64,000 nt of DNA from Ophioderma brevispina (GCA_023653785.1 JAMKCH010084978.1:39845-103844), one strand, 5' to 3'. Positions 34,880-47,872 are shown, counted from the first letter of the stretch. Notes: generated by a model from the letters alone, not told the origin. A program made the numbers and translations.

Positions 34880-36445
34880 GATGATATTTTGCGAGTGGAG
34901 AGATAGGGATTGGTGGATGAGGAGTTGTGTCCGAGAGTGTTAGATGGAGGAAGGATGCCGGAGGAGTGGGCAGTGAGTGTGGTGTTAGTTCCAATTTTTA
35001 AAGGAAAGGGGAGTGCAATGAGTTGTGGCGCATAGAGGGTGTGAGCTTGCAATGAGCGGGTTCTAGGAATAGGCAGTAGAAGATAGTGGAAGTGGACTGA
35101 GATGCAATGTTGGGTTTATGCCAGGGAAGGAAGGATCGATGCATTTGTTATTTTGAGATGTTGCTATAGGAATATATATCAAGCTAAAGGGAAGACGCTG
35201 TATGTGTTTGTAGACTGGAAAAGGCAATGTTAGAGTACCGAGGAAAGTGGGAGTGGCGAGAGGAAGAGAGGGAACCAGCAGAATGGTTAGAGCAGTGATG
35301 AGTTTGTATAAGGAGCAAAGACCAGAGTTAGTGGGGTCTGATTTGTGTGAAGAGTTTGCGGTGAAGGTGGGTGTGCATAAAGGTTCTGTACTTTCGCCAT
35401 TGGTTTTTGCAATTGTGATTGATGTAGTCACGGAGAAGGTTTGATGAGTGAGATGTTGTATGCTGATGACTTGGTTTTAATGTGTGAGACAATGGAAGGA
35501 CTGAAGGAGAAGTTTTGGAAATGAAAGAAGGCTTTTGAGAGTAAGCGTCTGAAGGTAAACCATGACAAAAGTGCTGGTGAGTGAGGTGGAGAGGGAGGTG
35601 GGAGCGAGTAAGGTAGACCCGTGTTGCGTGTTTGGGAAGAGGGTAAAAGCAAATTCAGTGACGTTGAGTATGTGGGAAATGGATCCATTGGAGATGCCCA
35701 AAGATGAGAGATGTGTTTGGTCAAGAGATATTTATGTGTAAGAGATCCGAGAAGGTTGCTGGAGGCTGGTGGAACATGAGGAAAGGTTGTGTGTTTGAGT
35801 CGGAATCGATTAATGAGTTCACGTACCTGGGGACAGGGGTATGGGGGGTGGTGGATGAGAGGTGGCTGTAACAGGCTTAGAGTGAGGTATGGGTGTTGAA
35901 GTTTTAGGGAATTTGGGGAGTTGCTGCAAGGGAAAATAATCATTTGAAGAATGAATGAGGTGTATAAGAGTTTGCGGATCAGTGATGCTGTATGGGAGCA
36001 AAACATGGTGTCTGAGCGGAAATTAGATGGGGAATTCCTGCTGAGGACAGGAGAGCACTGATGAGAGCGATGTGTGGTGTGAAGGTTGAGGAAGGATGAA
36101 GAACTGATGACTTGATGCAGATGCTGGGTGGTGGGCCGGTGGCACAAGGCGAATATTGTACGTTGGTATGGGCACGTCTGAGGAAGGATGACGAGCGGTG
36201 TTTTTTAAGATGGCTTTTGAGTTCGAGGTGGGAGGTTTGAGAAGGGGACGTCCAAAGACTTGGAAAAGCACGTGGAGGAGAGAGTATATGAAGGTTGTGT
36301 TGAGGATGGAGGATGCATTTAGATCGGATAAGTGGAAGGAGGGAGTAAGGCTGTTGCTGCGAGTGTGAGGTGAATCCTGCCACCCCTCTTTCACTGTGAC
36401 AAGACTGGATTTAAAACTTGGATCTTCTTCTTCTGCTGCTGCTGT
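34880..36445 (+). pseudogene. Non-LTR reverse transcriptase fragment (broken)
   Basis: The plus strand reads, across several frameshifts, RMPEEWAVSVVLVPIFKGKG, GFMPGKEGSM, VGVHKGSVLSPLVFAIVID, then the catalytic YADD box at 35459-35470 (YADDLVLM) and ESKRLKVN. Later segments match the thumb and C-terminal part. These are RT motifs of RTE/CR1-like non-LTR elements; the clade is not certain. The 5' end is truncated. It ends in a CTT/CTG simple tract (36424-36445), a plausible 3' tail. Antisense frames of up to 239 codons are shadows. Confidence 0.85.
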
Positions 36446-36939
36446 GCTACTACACTATAATATCAACTTTTCTCTACGCATTTGTCTAATACAGGGGCCA
36501 CTGTAGCTCTGAGGTTAACATATTTGGGGATATTACAGTTCCTCTGTCAGATTTTCTAGCAGATTGACGAGTCCGTTCACAGGTCCCTGATGTCCTCTTC
36601 ACAGATGTAAAGTTCCAGTTGTTCTGGCTGCTTTCGATCTTTTCAATTCTGATAAGAGTTAGTCGTTTGACATGATCTTAACTGTGTGCAAGTAGTTGGC
36701 TTCAATTGCTTTCACATTCTCAGATGTCCGTGCCCAATTCGCACTGTTTGTTCTTCTCCACGGTACCAAAATTTGTAATTAGATTCTTCAAGCAGTGGAT
36801 TCTTGAGAGTTTTTTTGCGCGAGTGATGTTAACAATGTGCCACCCCTAGCCATATACATTTGGTCCTATGACCTTGACATCATCGACATATGAAGGACCC
36901 CCTAGGCCTACTGCACCTTAACCCCAAGTCTTATTTTAA

Positions 36940-39900
36940 CACTTAAGTGCCAAAGTCTTAAAAAAACTTCCGTTAGTGCCCAAGAGGGGGGTTCCTAGGG
37001 ACCCAACCAGATAACCAATTTCCCCTGGGATATTGATGATGCACTAACACAAGTAATTTGGGGGTCACGTAAGAACCACTTACCCACAATAAAAATGAAA
37101 ATCCGAACTTTGACCTATGACCTTTATGGCCAATTGAAATGTCACTCTCCGAAAAATAGTGGTTCGCACATATCCGCACGCAGCAACTCTAATATAAGGT
37201 TTGAACCAAAATAATTCATTATTATCTACTCTAGAATAAACAATTAAACTAATCATTGCAAAATCAGCCAAATTTATACCATCTCTGTATTTTTTCTCAA
37301 ACCTTCAAAATCACCTTGGGTTTCTCATAGACTTACACCGTTAATAGCATGGTCATGACAAAATTCAATTGATGGCTATCACCTATAAAGGTTATTTGAT
37401 TTAAGTATTATTCATTATTACTCATGCCTCCTAAGGTATACTGTGCCATTCTCAAAAAAGTGAAGCCAGTCGTGTTATTTCATTCTTTGATCACACTTGT
37501 TTGGCCATTTGCTTAAAAATACCGGTTAATGTTCTTTTAGTACTTGTGCGAGATCTACACGGACATATATAAGTTTCTAACTTTAATTCATGATCTCGGT
37601 CATTTTACTCCAAACCCTAAAACATGCCAATGGTGTTTCCGTAGCTCTGTTCACGTATTTTCACAATGCTACAGTTACCTCAATAATCAAATATTTTTAT
37701 GCATACCAGTGGTTTTTATTTCTTGAAATGCACAAGATATATGAATAGTTATCATCTTCCATATAACATTTCTTGGTAAGCTACAAGAAGCCAGTATATG
37801 GATTCGCGAAAATCATTTGTATATTACGTTATCAGGTATTAAATCAATTATATTTGAAAATGTAACTGTACTGATTATACCTTTTGCCTATCCAAAGGCA
37901 AAATATGTATACATTGGTAAATTCCATAACATCAAAAATTCTTGGTTGCAAATTTGGCCTCGATAAAAATTATATTCCACAATTAAATGCTTCGTTTTAA
38001 GCATGTATATTCGTTATAGGCAAATCTAAAATAAGTGAGAGTCTAGACTACCAAAAGATATACTTGGCTATAGACACACATACCCTGACCTTGAAATTAT
38101 CGAAATAATTAGGATACATGCATCGCCCAAGTAGTAGACACGGAACGCATCAAAATGTATAGTACGTTACGTATATTACGTTTATCCAAAACGAAGACTA
38201 AAAATACAGGAATCATCTATTAACGTCGCAGGTAATTTTTAGCGCTCTGCCTCACTTCTCCTCGAATTATGTTGAGAATTGTTGCACCAAAATAGGTAAG
38301 TTAGTCACTTTCTTTCACCGTTTTTAGCCCAAATAGTTTTGCGTAAATAATATACACACTGCAGGGTCACCTTGTGCTGGGTTTGTGGCACTTGTGGTAA
38401 TAATAGGAAGTATTGTCTTGTAAATTACTGCCACAGCCGTAATGCCATGCAGTGTGTGCACGGGGCTATGTACACATGCCATTAGGTGTGCTTATAGGGT
38501 TTTAGTTGCACATTAGTGGCTCGTGCGTGAGATAACGTAATATACGCAAAGTTTTTGGGCCTATTTTAAAATATCTTTGTGTTACAATCTTTGTTCACAG
38601 TCCTTTAAAGGTCTGGTTATTATAGATTTTGTGTGAATGATAGAAACAAGAATTTTTTAAGTCGGACTTTCCGCGACTAATAATAGGCCACGGGAAAAGA
38701 ATATATGCCTATACCTCAGTGTCGGCTGTTAAAATCCACTGTGTCAAACTTAATGCTATTTTATAATCTGACATATTATAACAATCAGTAAAATTATATT
38801 TAATTCTTATTTTTTATCGGTATCGTCAAAAGTGAAACAGAACTTCGGATGGAAACTCAACCCCTGAACTCAACGAAGCTAGACCGCGTCCAGAATATTA
38901 TATCCCAGAGCTAATTTACCACCCGAGCACAGAAAAGAAGGGAAGGTTGGGCTGTGATCTCCAAAGAAACCACAAGCAAGAAAAAGGAAGAAAAAGGGCA
39001 AGCCGCTGCTCTGTGGGAATAAGCGATTTCAATTAAAATAAAGTGATAACAAATTATGAACGGATTTGGTATAAGGGCAAAATTGGAGACACTATAACTT
39101 ACTGCGGTGTGAAAGCTTTTGAAAAGTATTAATTTAGAGATATAGGCCTACGATTGGTTTATAAAAACCAAAATAACCTAATTCGAAAAAATGGAAGCTA
39201 CATTTTGTCATTGTTTAGTAAAAACAACCTCTTTTACGTATTCACTGTCGTTTTTAAGCATGTTGAAGAAGTGGATTTACCAAATCCGTTTATTTACTGA
39301 ATTATGATGTATATTACGTTATCCTACCAACAACGTGAAAACGAAGGATATTGAAATGGATTTACACATGTAACTCATGCAGTGTATTGAATTGTAAAAG
39401 AGGAAAATATGCTTATCAAAGGTCAACTAAATTTAATCCTAAATCAGGAATACTATCCGATTGAAAAAAAAGATCTGTGTCCTTGTTTTGAAACTTGCAT
39501 AAATATTCGAAAAAAATACAAAATATACGAGAGAAGGGACTGGGCCGTTTAAAGTACAAATTTTATCATACCAGTAATTGCTTTCACCACAAGCATTTCT
39601 ATATGTCTCGCACATTAAGTTGAGAATTCATGAATTCAAGTGTTAACCTTCTTTTAAATCAAAATTTATCCGAGATGCTATCGGATAACGTAATAATACA
39701 AGGCCCAAAACAAGGAAAAAACAACTTATTTTGAAGTTTCAAATGTAAAAAATATGAGAACAGTGGTTTCATAAACTTTTGTTGTTCCATGGATGTATGA
39801 TATGTTTAGCTAATAAAAAATGTATGATAAATACATTTTTGCGCGACTTTGTTTTTTCCGAGTTTTAATTGAAGTGGGTCACTTGTATTTTTAAATAGCC

Positions 39901-40179
39901 CGTAATTAAGCAAATAAATCCCACGATTTCATTACTTTAATTTTTTATTAGTAAATACTTGATTTTTTCACTTCCTTAGTTGCCCAAGAGGGGGTTCCTA
40001 GGGACCCAACCTAATTTTCCTAATGAAGCCGTGGCGGATTTAATTTTTTTAGTATCAGGAGTAGCGTACATAATCAGACAATTAGCAAACACTCCTTGAA
40101 AATGTGATTGTTTCCACCGAACATCGCAAAAAAATTCAATGTTGGGTACTATGGAACCCCCCTCTTGGCACTTTACTTG
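36940..40179. mobile_element. 3.24-kb TTAA-flanked DNA transposon (copy B)
   Basis: Ends CACTTAAGTGCC and (inverse) CAAGTAAAGTGCC are flanked by TTAA at 36936-36939 and 40180-40183. Subterminal modules GCCCAAGAGGGGGGTTCCTAGG (about 36980-37010) and its relatives at about 39979-40010 and 40141-40170 match the ends of the 778-bp copy at 5876-6653, in opposite orientation. The interior is AT-rich with only short frames and repeated ATTACGTTAT words, so no intact transposase is seen. Confidence 0.75.
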
Positions 40180-40673
40180 TTAAATCTGGAACTTAACACT
40201 TTTTGAACAAGACCTAACCCACTGGAACACGCCCACACACACACACATACGGCATGCGCACTATTGCAAAAATCCCTCTACTTCTTTTCAGCAGGGGGAT
40301 AAAAACAAATAACTACCAGTATGATTGAAGGCCAACATATATTCGTATTTGAGGCAAAGCATGGTGCCTAATTATTTACAAATTATCAAATGATTCAAAA
40401 TTCACACATAACTCATTATAGGTAGTGTTAACCTTATAAAAAGTTCCGATTTGAGTTTCCTTTATCCCCAAAACCTATATATGACATATTAAAGTGGTAT
40501 CTACCAAAAAGTAGGTGATGATTCGAAAATATTCGTTTTGGCGGCCATTTTGATTGTGCGTAAGTGGTTAGCGACGTCAGACATCATTGTTGTAAAATAA
40601 AGGTCAAATTTTGGTTCTACAGCAAATTTGGCCATAGAACCACTATTTTCAAAAGTTTGGTGATTTGCCAACC

Positions 40674-41760
40674 CTAGCATTGTATTGTGAGAGGCCATGA
40701 ATCCCCAAAGTTTTAAAGTGTTGGATCTCCATTTCATGACCAGCTTCTTCAAATGGAATGAAAATCTTACCCTGAACAAGAAGCAAATTTATCAAGTGTT
40801 GGTGAAAGGGTTTGGAACACCCCAAACCCCCATATAGGAAACATGTTTTATCATCTTCCACAAATTATTTGTTTTCAGTTACCCACCTAAGCCTTTAATT
40901 TTATCATTATACTGCTTAATTGAAATAGCCAAGGTTCAATGGCAAAAAGGACCACAAAGGCGAAATAGGGCACAGCCTTGGAATCCACGTGACATGTTCG
41001 AGGCCTACAAGAAACCCAGTATTAAAACAGTAACTCTTGTCGTTATAAAATGATTTTGGCAAATGAATAAGTTATACCTAAATTGACAAACGACTTAAGA
41101 CATAAAATATGCTCAACACTTCAAAGGCCTTTCATGTCGGTTAACAAAAGCTAGGCTCCTGGAATATTCCTTAATATCAGCATATTCAACAGATTCCATT
41201 GATAGTACGAAGTGAAACCAAGACTATATACGACCTTTCGTAAAACCATTGTGATCCTCATGATAAAGATCATATCACGGACCAAATATTTTTAAGACGT
41301 TGAGCCATGGTTTTCACAATAAGTTTATAATCAGTTGTCAAAGAGAAATAGGACGATAATTTTTAACATAAGTAGGGTCACGATCCTTTTTGGGTAGCAA
41401 AGTGAGCACGCCATTTCTTTGGAGAGGGGACAACAAAATTCCTGTTCAAACGAAAAATTTAAATTAATAAGGTCAGCTTATATCATGGAAAAAACACTTT
41501 GTTAAAATTCAAACTGGAAGCCCATCCAACCGGAGAATTTAATTTGTGGCACTTCATTCAAATTTAAAGCAAGACCTATGCCTTACCACTGTAACAAATG
41601 TTCCTTAATTTTACATCAGACTTTACCTTTCAAATGACGGTAAACCCCAATTATTCAATAATCTTTCAAGCTTATTATACCTAGAATCTAACATAAAATT
41701 ACAATTTGGAAGCAGAAAGACTAAAATTATTTTAAATAAACAGTGGCTACCCCCCAAAAA
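40674..41760 (-). pseudogene. L1/Tx1-like LINE ORF2, reverse-transcriptase part (broken)
   Basis: The minus strand reads, with stops and frameshifts, an SPG-DGF-like block (SGWMGFQFEF) near 41.55 kb, GVLTLLPKKDRDPTYVKNYR then PISL near 41.4 kb, HEDHNGFTKGR near 41.25 kb, a decayed QGCPLSPLLF-like block near 40.97 kb, and CFLYG/FASCSG near 40.8 kb. The order and spacing fit L1-type RT. It is the N-terminal neighbour of 32630-34350. Confidence 0.75.
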
Positions 41761-42914
41761 TACTACACATTTTGAAAAAAGGTAGTATTTATACGCGCCG
41801 TTATTATTATTGCGTTACATTACGTTCTTTTGTAACTTACTTGTTTTTAACTGTAAGATACGAAACTATGATAAATGCTTTTACTATAAATGGGTTTAAA
41901 TAAACGTCTAAGTAACTTCATTTAAATGCAAAATCTTATTTTCCAGAGCATTTTTAAAAACAGTTTAAAAAAACTCTTTCCTCATTTTTGTATTATATTT
42001 AGTTTAATTTGAAAAAGTAGACACCCACATATAATATTTTGGGGATTTTAAGCATTTACTATCATACAGTCATGTAGTGTAGTGATAAGGTTTAGGTCTT
42101 GTAATCTTAAGGCCCAGTTCAATTAGGTAATGTATTTAATTAAGTTTTATTCATAGGATGATTAAGTAATGGTGACATTAATGTGGTACATTACCATAGA
42201 AAAAAGTGGTGTAAACGGTTTTCACTTTGTTTATTGGCTTTTTCTCATTGTTTCTCAATTGTTTTCCTGAAATATAACTTTTTTTTAAAACCACGGGTAA
42301 CGTAATACCACGTTTGTATGATGCCATAGCTACACGTTAAAATTTGGTCAGAGGATGTAATAACGTTTTAATTCTTCATATTCTTATAATCTTGAGGCTG
42401 AGATTTACGCCGTTATTTTACGTTCCCTGCAATGGTTTCGTATTTTTACGGCTCCATTTATTTTACGTTCTGCATTAGTGAGTCCCAGCTGCCACTGCCA
42501 GTCAAATTCCTGTTTTTGTTCAATTTTATTTGTTAAAACAGTTTATTCAGAAATCCAGAAGAATCATTTTTATTTTTCTTCTGAGAGCTGAGGAATATCA
42601 AGCTTATCCAAAAAAGGAACATCCAGCCTGATTTGATGCCGTAGTAAAATGGGAAGAATAACGATTTCATAAAAATTGCAGTTCCTTTAAAATTTCACAC
42701 CTGGATCGGGCGGCTGAACAAGGCTCCGAATTTTTCAAGATTTTTGTAGTTGTGAAGTTCAAAAGGCTCAGGACATTTGAGGAACACAAAAAAAAAGTCT
42801 AAAGAACCGAAAATGGTTCTGTATCATGGTTCCGGAACCTTTGGTTGTTTGTTCTTTAAAGAACCTTAGCTCTAATGCAAAAGAGTTGAATTTACTCCTT
42901 TTGAGTGACTATTC
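41761..42914. other. No supported gene
   Basis: AT-rich with scattered TTACGTT/AACGTAA words (41810, 42298, 42355, 42415, 42468). It may include the lost 5' part of the LINE, but no endonuclease motif could be read. Confidence 0.45.
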
Positions 42915-43090
42915 AGGACCACTCCAAAAAGATGTGAAAATTTTATACCTTAAAACGACACTTTTGGTCAAATTTGAATCTTGATAATTGACAATGATAT
43001 CATTATCATTATTTGTAAATTATCAAGGAGTCCAATTGGACCAAAAAGTATTTGAAAGCTGTGAATTTTCACTCTTTAGAGTGGGCCCTC
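42915..43090. mobile_element. Near-palindromic element of about 175 bp
   Basis: The left arm (ACTCCAAAAAGATGTGAAAA...) mirrors the right (...GAATTTTCACTCTTTAGAGT) around a centre AATGATATCATT. Inner TTGGTC/GACCAA and TTGATAATT/AATTATCAA words pair. Foldback or MITE-like. Confidence 0.7.
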
Positions 43091-43984
43091 TAGTACCCCA
43101 AACACGTGAATTCATCATTTGATTTAGAGGAGTTCGAAGCCTAGATTTGAAGTTTTTTCTTAGAGTGAGAGGTGTTAGTGCAATACGAATGGACGCTTGT
43201 CACTTTAAAAAAATACACAGGAGACCATGCATGCATGTTACGGACTTATGTGTCAACATTTAGGATAGCCTAAAGACTGCTAAAAATAGCGACAGCTGGC
43301 CATAACTAAAATATACGTAACAATCGTGCATTGTTTTAGTGATCAAAGCAAGGGATTTTGTTATATAAGTAAAGTAATACTATAATTAAATATTGAGATC
43401 ATGAGCCACTTCAATTTTACCCACTGACTGGTTTGGAGCTCTTTCAAATCGCCGGCAAGCAAAGTTGCTTTTCACTCTGTTTATCAAATGCATACGCTTC
43501 AAACTCTGGGTGACATGATGGATGGAATGTTTTTACTGGCTGAATATTAAGAGGACATTTTTAAAGTGAACCACAGGTTTATGGAGATAAAAGGATATCT
43601 TTTTAAATCAAACATTCATCTTTCAAAATGGCCGCCAAAAGGCATTATTTGGTTATTTGGTCTCAACGTTTGAACTCAACATAAAAAGGGAGAAGCTCAC
43701 ACGTTTCAATACAAACTTTGTTTCTGATATATATTTGTAAGTACAGAATATATTGAAGTCATTGTGATCTCTTCAAAGTTGAAAGATTGGTTAATATTTG
43801 TGTTAAGTTGGTTAGGTATCTGATTAAATCCCTGGACCGAAGAGAGGGTGAAGGAGGCACCGGCTAGCCCGTTATACCAACTCCATGCGACGTTGCATCT
43901 CCGTTGACAAAAATGTTCACACTTTTAAAAAAAAAAAAAAAAGCCAAGTAAACTTGCGTCATCCCCGGCAAGATGACAGCCTGG

Positions 43985-44225
43985 GAACAGACCTCCGGTG
44001 ACCTTTGACCTTGGTCCCTGATCTTGACCTTGGTCATGACCTTTGACATCCATGCACATATAAATGAACCACTTATCGCCACCTCACCCCAAGTTGATAT
44101 AACTTGGATCGATTAAGCCAATTAATGGTCGAGCTATGAGTTGCAAAAAAATTGGGCGAGACGCAGTAGTCGAGCCTTAAGATTTTAAACTCTCGCGAGG
44201 ACCAATTAATATTGGGCTTAAATCA
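43985..44225. repeat. DR1-motif cluster and inverted pair
   Basis: GGTGACCTTTGACCTTGG, GATCTTGACCTTGG and CATGACCTTTGACATCC lie within 60 bp (43994-44050). Next, GATTAAGCCAATTAATGGTC (44112) is mirrored by GACCAATTAATATTGGGCTTAAATC (44200-44225). Related to the 26.6-28.8 kb repeats. Confidence 0.65.
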
Positions 44226-47200
44226 TCCAATTTCATCATTATATGTTTTGGATCGATATTTTCACAATTTGGACACCTCAAAACATGCTAAGCGTTTAAA
44301 TCGGACAAAATTTTCGAACCAATAATTGAAAAAAACGAAAACCTAATCAACTGGAACACACACGGACATGCGCGCTATCGCAATTCCAGAAAGAAGCGCC
44401 CCCATTTTAACATCGGTGTTGCACTAGGGTTTTTATAAGCATGACCCGGCCCACAAGGAATTTGTCCCAATTTTGTGTGTGTTTTGTATATCAGGGAGGG
44501 CGACATTTATTATCGTATGCGTGACGAAAAATTTGGAAGGGGTAGGGGAGAGCCCGAAGAGGGGAAGTTTTTTTTTTTTCCCCAGGGACGTATTAGAGCG
44601 CTCTCCCAAAAATCGGGGTGTAATTTTAATTTGTCCGTTTGGAGCTGTTTTTTACACTCAAAGTCAAGAAATTTAGCTTTTGAAAGTCAGCGGCTTGTGT
44701 GCCATTTCTATGGTGAGGGTAAGGCATCATACCCATGGAGGCAATAGTAAGGAAATGTATTTCCAGTGTGCAACTCTATGCTCAAAGTAAAGGGCCTTCT
44801 TGATCATCTGGTATATGTCTTTCAAGTTAACTATTCACTAATTAGCATTGACAGATTTACTACCACGTTTTAGCACTTCAGGCATTTGGACCTACTAAAA
44901 CAGGTCCATGGTCACACTCCACTCGACTATGGAAGAGGGAATATTTGAACAAACTATGTTAACATATCTCTTTTAAACATTTCAAGTAGGACTCCTTCTT
45001 ATAACCATACTGTTAACTTAAAATTAAAGGTTTATTAATTACTCAGTATCATTATCAAGAAATCACGCTTTAGCCCATTTACTACATCAATTTCCCTCAC
45101 ATCTATGTGGAAAATTAAAGAGCTGCAAAAAATTGTTAATCTGGTTTGGAAGAGGAACATACCAAGGAATTAGGAGTTGTCCTTGATATCTTCATTCCCC
45201 GAGTAAACCTTTCAGTATCGTTCACTGACCTGGGACTAGACCATCTGGTTTTCAACTTTTGACTTTCCAACTAGCAGTGGTTATTATATATTTCAAGTCA
45301 TTTTCATCTCTAGGACTCTTAGTTGTGGGAGTTATTAGTGACAATACTTAGTAGAAAAGTATGTAGGGACATACCTGTCCTCAACAAACTTGTTATACAT
45401 GTGAAATAAGCTCTCTTACATCGTTCCACCACGCCCCAACGCACCTTCCCGCCCCGTTTCAGATCCCTCCCCCCTCCCCGCCTACACGCTCACTCATGCC
45501 TTCTCACCCCCTCAGCCAACCTAACCAGTTTGACACTCTCCCCTCTCTATACCAAACTGCCCCCATCTCACCAGTATCCCCTCCCAGTCCTCGCGAACCG
45601 TTGCTATGCTTTCTTGCTAGTCCCCTGATTCCAGTCCTCCGCATCTCTGCCTCAAATCTAACATGTCGCCAGCTGCTTCGTACTTCGTCTTCTTCTTCCT
45701 TTATCTGCGTCTCCCTATCCCTTGTTTTGAAACTATAAATCTAACACATAGGATACTCTCTATACTATATTTTATCACAAAAACATGATCGGCCCTTAGA
45801 CCTATTTTAAATTATGTATCTTATTTAAGGTGCATGAAATATTGTAAAAATAGAACAGTGACTTAACGCCTATTCAAAAAGAAACATAATTTCTACTACC
45901 ATTCGATTTTCACTTGGATCTTTGAGAAGTTGTAAGGACACTGTGTGAAGTTTTTGTACCAACTTTGTCTGTCGGCATACGAGTGAGGACCCCGGTGGTG
46001 TCATCATATGACCATGTGTACGCATGATCGTTCCCTTTTTCGCGTAAAACGGTTGGATTTGAAAGTATGTCGCGAACATAAAATGGCGTAAGCGATGTTG
46101 TAAAAAAAAGGGGTCCTTTTTTGTCGCCGATGTACTCAATAATTTTGAAAAAGGTATAGGTTTTGTGAACACGAAAATGTGCAATCCTAGAAATTTACCA
46201 ATTCTCTAGCTTAATTTAATCCAGAATATACATTTTTGTTATGTTTGCCCCAAAAATTGACAAACTCAGTCCCTGGGGACAAGTCCGCGAAAGTTCAAGT
46301 CGAATCCCGTTGGTTTACATTTACTGTCATCGTGTAAGAAGGGGGGCTTCCCAAGGTCTTTTTGTTACTCCAACTCTATGCCCAGGTAGAGGACCGCTGA
46401 TTCAGGGGCTTTATTCAAGCGATATCATAATGCAGCCGGTTTGGAACCATGACAAGCAGGGTACTCTTGAATTCATCATGTGCGCCATAAAGTCAAGGCC
46501 ACGTGTGTCTCGAATGCCGCGATGCGATGGAACTGTGTGCTGGAATCAGGGTCACTGAAGTGTACGTAGCGACTGTCCCCCGGAGTATAAATGTTTTATA
46601 TTGAAAAGTGCCTGGACTTTTCTTCGAATGTAATTTGGCTGTATAAGAAACGTCATGATAATAGGAGCTAACTGTTGTAACTTGTTGCATGGTTGTGCGC
46701 AATGCAAGCAAAGCATTTAGTGACTTAACTCCTGAATTGTTCACACAGTGTATTTTTTATCGAATTGATATTTTGAAATTGGGACAAGTCAAATGTTACT
46801 TTTCGGGTATTTGAATTCAGTGTACTTTCAGTTATTTGTTTCCTAATATATTAGGCTTAAAGATGGTATTAAAACAAGGTAAAAAGGATAAAACAGAGTT
46901 CATCTTGAAAGAAAATATGTTTTTGTGGGTGTTCTTGAAATGTCAAAAAAAGGGGTTTATTTGTACAAATGCTGAAATCCAAAAAAAGTTGTTTTTAAGG
47001 TTAATTTGTACTGTTTTATGTAAAAAAGGGGTCAAAATTGCTGAGAAGTTACTTGAAAATACGCGAAAAGGGACCGTATTTTCTTATTGGGGAACGATAT
47101 GCGTTACGCCTTGAATAGGAAGGGACACCAGGGGTAGAGACCAATGTTTACCATTTTACAAAAAGTCAAATTCTGTTTTTGTTCCATTTTACAAAAAACG

Positions 47201-47635
47201 ATTTTCACCCCTGATTTTCTGTTAATATGAAAAATCATTGAAAAAATGGACCATATCACAGTCTAACATACCTGTGGAGAGATATCAGGCATGAGTCTGG
47301 AGTGTCACAAAAGTTGGCCGTCCCACGCCTGACTCGTCGGGTGGTTTACTAAATTTCATGTCGAGTTACAATAGACAATTTGAACAGAACAAAACGGCAT
47401 TTGAAAGCAGAATAAGACTGTGCGGTTGAAGGTGATTAAGTAACATGTCACAACTATATTTTGTAATGGCCAAAAGAGGGCAACTTTTCACTTATACAAA
47501 GTTTTGAGACAGGCTGTAGATACTTGCTGTATCATAAGCAAGGGTTTACCTGCATCGTTGATGCTCTCGTTTCTTAAACCTTACCAATGTTTAGATCACA
47601 CCATGAAGTGAATAAGCCGAATTACGCCGGCTTTA
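44226..47635. other. No supported gene; pyrimidine-rich block
   Basis: 45420-45725 is strongly C/T-rich, and its plus frame (45496-45738) is low-complexity. The plus frame at 46241-46558 (105 codons, moderately GC-rich) and the minus frame at 45870-46184 (104 codons) are the longest here, without recognised domains. They may be decayed transposon coding sequence. Confidence 0.4.
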
Positions 47636-47866
47636 CGTAATGAGATGATGATTTAGTACTTTCTGTCGTGCACGACCGAAAGTCAGCATGGTTTCTATGG
47701 GGAAAGATTAGGATAGCAGGCCATGCAGTTCAAAACAAGGTTTGCGGTTTCTTTTGCACATGTTTGTTCCAATAAAACATTCCAAAACGTGTCTCGGTAT
47801 GTGGTCTACAACTGATCCGTGAAATTTGAGAGAAATTCATATCCTAAAAAAATCTCTCCTGTCACT
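47636..47866. mobile_element. TTAA-ended element fragment abutting the DIRS remnant
   Basis: Inverse relative of 28913-29115. It ends CTCTCCTGTCACT at a TTAA (47867-47870), exactly where the DIRS-type coding sequence begins. This suggests insertion into, or truncation of, the retroelement. Confidence 0.6.
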
Positions 47867-47872
47867 TTAAGA

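Larger units (their letters stand above)
34351..40673. mobile_element. 6.3-kb insertion bounded by inverted arms of about 350 bp
   Basis: Arms at about 34351-34720 and 40300-40673 are inverted copies with perhaps 70 percent identity. Shared words include ATGATGTCTGACG(T)CGCTAA, ATCATCACCTAC and AATGAGTTATGTGT. The outer limits coincide with the broken ends of the LINE ORF2, so this looks like one unit inserted into it. Inside are a non-LTR RT fragment and a TTAA element, probably later insertions. The arms' superfamily is unknown. Confidence 0.7.

Noticed and set aside
35063..36394. Long minus-strand open frames (up to 239 codons)
   Set aside because: They are antisense to the reverse-transcriptase fragment on the plus strand, and their S/T/P/H-rich composition is typical of a shadow frame.
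45496..45738. 80-codon plus frame in C/T-rich DNA
   Set aside because: Low complexity, with no domain and no splice borders.
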